Shown here piece by piece: positions 60,338 to 64,000 of a stretch of 64,000 nt of DNA (within the stretch, counting starts at the first letter, position 1; each line of letters begins with the position of its first letter). The translations under genes and the position numbers were made by a program. Source of the stretch: Bidens hawaiensis (lineage: Eukaryota; Streptophyta; Magnoliopsida; Asterales; Asteraceae); the NCBI GenBank assembly GCA_021521415.1, contig JAIQDT010005440.1, positions 124,001 through 188,000 on the forward strand, in the 5' to 3' direction. The notes under the pieces are model-generated. The model did no database searches, was not told the DNA's origin, and saw nothing but the letters and a program-made list of their open reading frames with translations.

Positions 60338-61392
60338 AAGGCTACTTTCTCGCTGGTTGGATTTACTCATTCACATAATTCGTAAAATCAGAGTTAATTA
60401 AAACATTTCGCAGAAATAAAAGTCATTAATTCATTCGTACATAACATAAACATCTTGTCTTAAAATATCATAACATAAGTCTTAAACATAAAACATAAAT
60501 GACACGGGTGTCTTCTTCATAGCGATGCCAGTCTTCCTCTTATTGCCATGTGTTCTCATCAAGCAACTTGTCTCATTCTGCTTGTATGCGTGCATACTAA
60601 AAGTCAGCTACGCTGAGTGAGTTCTAGTTATTTAACATACATTACATTCACTTCCTTACCAATATGCGTCCGAAGATATGTATGAATACTTACCTGTTCG
60701 TCTATCATTCAATCATACATACATACATACATTCGTACTTCTTACTAACCACATACCTCGGATACTATAAAGATCCGGTCCTCACTTACCTTGGATATTA
60801 TAAGGGTCTAGACCTTACATACCTCGGAATTAATAAGGATCCGGGGTTCTACATACCTTGGATAACCTCAGAGTCCAGTCCCTACTTACCTTGGATATTA
60901 TCAGGGTCCAGTACCCTACATACCTCGGTTATTATTAGGGCCCGGTGCCCTCTAACATACCATACCATTCTACCTTCGTTAATTTTCTTTCTACTTCCTT
61001 CAATCATAACTAATATAACAACTACGTGCCTACTAGTTAAACAATCCATATCATTCACATTCATACGCAAACATTTATATAATATACACTTACCATTTAA
61101 GTTAAGTGTATAAATCTAAACACATCGTGGTATGCACATGCCCCAAAAACATAACACATAAAAGGGGCTAGAACTCACCTGGATCCTGTTACGTTCACCG
61201 TTAATAGTAATTCCCTTCCTGAGTTGTGGGCGGCTAACTGTTTAATAAGGTACACGTATTAATCCTCTATAATCTTTTGTCCTTGATTTCTTAAGTTAAT
61301 GGGGTTAACTTTTGAGTTAACCGAACCGACACGTAACCTTTTAAGTTGTTCTTGTCAATTAAATATATTTGACCTCATTTATTATCCTTATG

Positions 61393-61467
<75 letters not shown>
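61393..61467. repeat. (TA)n microsatellite
   Basis: About 37 perfect TA units, the longest in the window. Open frames of Ile-Tyr repeats across it are artefacts. Confidence 0.95.
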
Positions 61468-61468
<1 letters not shown>

Positions 61469-61970
61469 CACAATTTCCCCCTTGTTCGTACGTTCTTTTC
61501 AATTCCTTCATTTATAACGAGCTCTTACATTTAGGTGTTTCCAAACGGGTCCCAAAAAATCATCGGTTTGGCATAAGGCGAGTTACAAGTTCGGGTTTCG
61601 TTTATCTTATATCCTTTACGTTTACCTTTCCAGTCTAACATTATTATTATCATTATTATTAACAACTTACAATTATTATTATTATAAATTTATTATTTAA
61701 GTATTAATATTATTGTAATACAATCTTTACTTATCATTGTTGTTATATATATGTATATGTATTATATTCACTTTGTTATTATTAATTCACGTTCTCACGC
61801 ATTTACAACTTAACGTTCCCTTAAGCGAGTTCTAGTTCCAAATGAGTCGTGTCTCGGGTTCGTGTCTTTGGCTCATTTTCTTCTTATATTCATTTACTTG
61901 AGGCGGGTCATGGGTTGTTAGATGAGTCGGGTCTCGTTTACTTTCATGTCATCTTTCTTTTACCATTACG

Positions 61971-61971
<1 letters not shown>

Positions 61972-62009
<38 letters not shown>

Positions 62010-62026
62010 GTTATTATTATTATATT

Positions 62027-62068
<42 letters not shown>
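61972..62068. repeat. (TTA)n microsatellite
   Basis: Roughly 30 TTA units with a few interruptions. Confidence 0.9.
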
Positions 62069-62070
<2 letters not shown>

Positions 62071-62978
62071 TTACTATAAACACCCAGGACCCCAACCCCC
62101 CCCCCCCCCCCCGGCACCTTAACCTTATCCTTCCTCCCTTTTACCCCTCCTCCTTCTTCTCTCACTCCCGGCCTCCACCCCCGTCGGCCATAATATCGAC
62201 GGCAACACCACCGCCACCTCCTTCTTCCCTTCCCCCTCACCGGCTACCACCGGCCTCCCTATCTCCAGTCTCCATGGTGATATTTGTCCTCAACTTGCAC
62301 CAAATATGTTCGCCTACAAGGATTTGTTCGGGTCCTTTCGCACACCTGGAATTCGCATGGGGTGCGGACCCCTCAACTTCGCACATCATGCGAACCCCCC
62401 AACTTCGCACCTCATGCGAACCCCTCAACTTCGCACAGTGGGATTCGCATGCCAAGTTCGCAATGCCAAAATTTCGCATCGCACAGGGATTTTGCACGGC
62501 GTGCGAATTAGTGGTTTCACATAACGGGTTTCGCACGAAATGGGTTTGGATCTGGGTTCTATATCATCATACGGGCAGGGGAAAGATTTGGGTTCGGGTT
62601 TCTAGCAGGCCGTCAGGCTTTCGTCGCATCATCGGGTTTCATTCTCACGGCTGAAGACACATACATACATATGTATGTATATATATATATAGATCCGTAC
62701 CCTGTATACTTTATTTAACCAAGATCCACGGCTTGGTTCGGGTTCGATTGCGATTATTTCAGGTTGTAATTGGTTCGGTTCGTTCTCGTTTTTAACCCTC
62801 ACTTGTTTGTTCGTTTATTACCGATTTTAAAGAAAAGAGAACAAAACGAAATGGATGTAATGTTTACCTTTTGGATTGGATGAACCTTAAATAACTTGAA
62901 TGGATGAGATTGGATTTGAAATGTTTGTGTACAGGAGATTTATCCTTACGGTCAACAATTTTGACTGGCTGCATTTAG

Positions 62979-63878
62979 TCACTCATCCACCTCTATGTCC
63001 ATTAACGGCACGTGACACGTGTCGTCGACGAGACATTTCCTTAAGTGAGAGACGTGAAAGGTAGAGTGAATCCCTTCCAGTTCTGCAGGTAGATCGAGCT
63101 TATACGCCACTTCTCCTACTCGAGCAATAATCTTAAACGGTCCAATGTACCTTGGACTCAACTTTCCTCTCTTTCTAAAACGAATGATACCTTTCCACGG
63201 CGAGGAGACCTTAAGCATCACGTTGTCGCCAACGTTAAACTTGATCGATCGTCGTCGCTTATCAACATAAGACTTCTGACGGTCTTGAGCAGCTTTCATC
63301 CTTGCCTAGATTTGATCAAATTTCAAGGAGGTTTCTTGCACAACTTCCAAACTGCCAATCTCTTTCTGACCAATCTCTCCCCAACAGACGGGAGTTCTAC
63401 AACATCTACCATACAACATCTCGAATGGAGGCATACCAATGCTCGAATGATAGCTTTTGTTATAGGAGAACTCTGCTAAGTGAAGATGATCATCCCAACT
63501 TCCTCCAAAATCTAACACGCAAGCACGTAGCATATCCTCAAGGGTTTGGATAGTCCGCTCAGACTGTCCATCTGTTTGAGGATGATACGCTGTGCTGATG
63601 TTCAATCTTGTTCCCATTGCTTCATGAAACCTCTTCCAGAATCGGGAAGTAAAGCGGATATCTCTGTCAGATATGATTGACAATGGCACTCCATGCTTCG
63701 TTACGACTTCTTTAATGAACACATTCGCTAACGTTTCTGAAGAGATGGCCTTTCGTATAGGGAGAGAATGAGCACTCTTAGTCAAACGGTCCACAGTCAC
63801 CCAGATGGCTTCATGACTTTTAGCTGTACGCGGTAGCTTAGTTATGAAACCTATGGTGATGTGTTCCTGTTTCCACAT
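62979..63878 (-). pseudogene. Ty3/Gypsy integrase fragment
   Basis: The minus strand encodes the integrase catalytic core: KLPRTAK, WVTVDRLTKSAH (first Asp), SIISDRDIRFTSRFW (second Asp), YHPQTDGQSERTIQTLEDML (Glu), then [33 protein letters not shown] and FHVSHLRKC. One in-frame TAG at 63306-63308 interrupts it between FDQI and ARMKAAQD. Another stop lies just upstream of 63878, and the recognisable zinc-binding and reverse transcriptase regions are not seen before the window ends. The frame stops at DIEVDE, short of the chromodomain that usually follows in plant chromoviruses. Confidence 0.9.
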
Positions 63879-64000
63879 TGAATCCTCCTAAGATCACTAC
63901 AAAAGAGTAACAGGGAACTCACGTCCCCCAAATTCTACCTTACCATCCTTAACCATTCTCATTATCCTATCAGAGGTAGCACTAGCCGTTTTGTACCATA

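Larger units (their letters stand above)
60335..62933 (-). mobile_element. 3' LTR of a degenerate Ty3/Gypsy element
   Basis: Starts TGTAAGGCTACTTTCTCGCT and follows the order of the 32147 LTR: ggatttactca, then aatcagagtt, then cgttcaccgttaatagtaat, then a TTCGC-rich array (62338-62520). Also contains ctcggatatta/ccttggatatta sub-repeats (60763-60950), (TA)n at 61393-61467, (TTA)n at 61972-62068 and a C-run at 62096-62112. The right border at tgtgtaca is a guess; no clear polypurine tract follows. Confidence 0.55.

Noticed and set aside
61299..61638. Ile-Tyr repeat frames
   Set aside because: Translation of a (TA)n microsatellite.
1..64000. CRISPR arrays, bacterial operons or phage genes
   Set aside because: The sequence is a plant nuclear region; the direct repeats seen are LTRs, microsatellites and a segmental duplication.

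Overview
The window is nuclear DNA of a dicot plant, plausibly from the daisy family (Asteraceae). The grounds are intron-rich genes with plant-type splice sites, plant gene families (ALY export factor, RAD4/XPC, GDSL lipase, Kunitz inhibitors) and an Au-like SINE, Cassandra TRIM, Helitrons and large Ty3/Gypsy LTRs. The family assignment is inference from repeat style. No bacterial features, tRNA genes or complete rRNA genes were seen.

Layout. 1-7143: a block repeated almost identically at 24052-31240. It holds the last exon of an ALY/THO4 gene, two dead Kunitz inhibitor genes, MITEs, microsatellites and the start of an LTR. 7144-10947: a truncated Ty3/Gypsy element (PBS plus one LTR) carrying a palindromic SINE-derived insertion and sitting in an older LTR fragment. 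12285-17621: complete 14-exon RAD4/XPC gene on the minus strand. 17622-20100: shared upstream region of RAD4 and ALY, filled by two inverted-repeat transposons. 20101-24370: complete ALY3/4-type mRNA export factor gene on the plus strand, with a 5' UTR intron. 24052-31240: second copy of the duplicated block. 32147-39153: complete, young, non-autonomous LTR element with gag only (TR-GAG type), TSD AATAT. 41581-42196: Cassandra TRIM with 5S rRNA-derived LTRs, TSD AAATT. 42940-46056: more Kunitz genes, one intact, one frameshifted and one relic. 46273-49009: a Helitron that captured pieces of two unrelated genes. 49287-51907: solo LTR, TSD ATTAA. 52760-53910: foldback element. 54160-56976: intact six-exon GDSL esterase/lipase gene. 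57810-60225: one SINE, one small Helitron and one MITE. 60335-64000: 3' part of a degenerate Ty3/Gypsy element.

Function. The likely working host genes are RAD4 (nucleotide excision repair damage recognition), ALY (mRNA export), one Kunitz inhibitor (secreted defence or storage protein) and the GDSL lipase (secreted hydrolase). RAD4 and ALY are divergently arranged housekeeping nuclear genes. The Kunitz genes form a local cluster that has grown by duplication and is mostly decayed. All exon models were built by eye from splice sites, reading phase and family knowledge; none was checked by alignment software.
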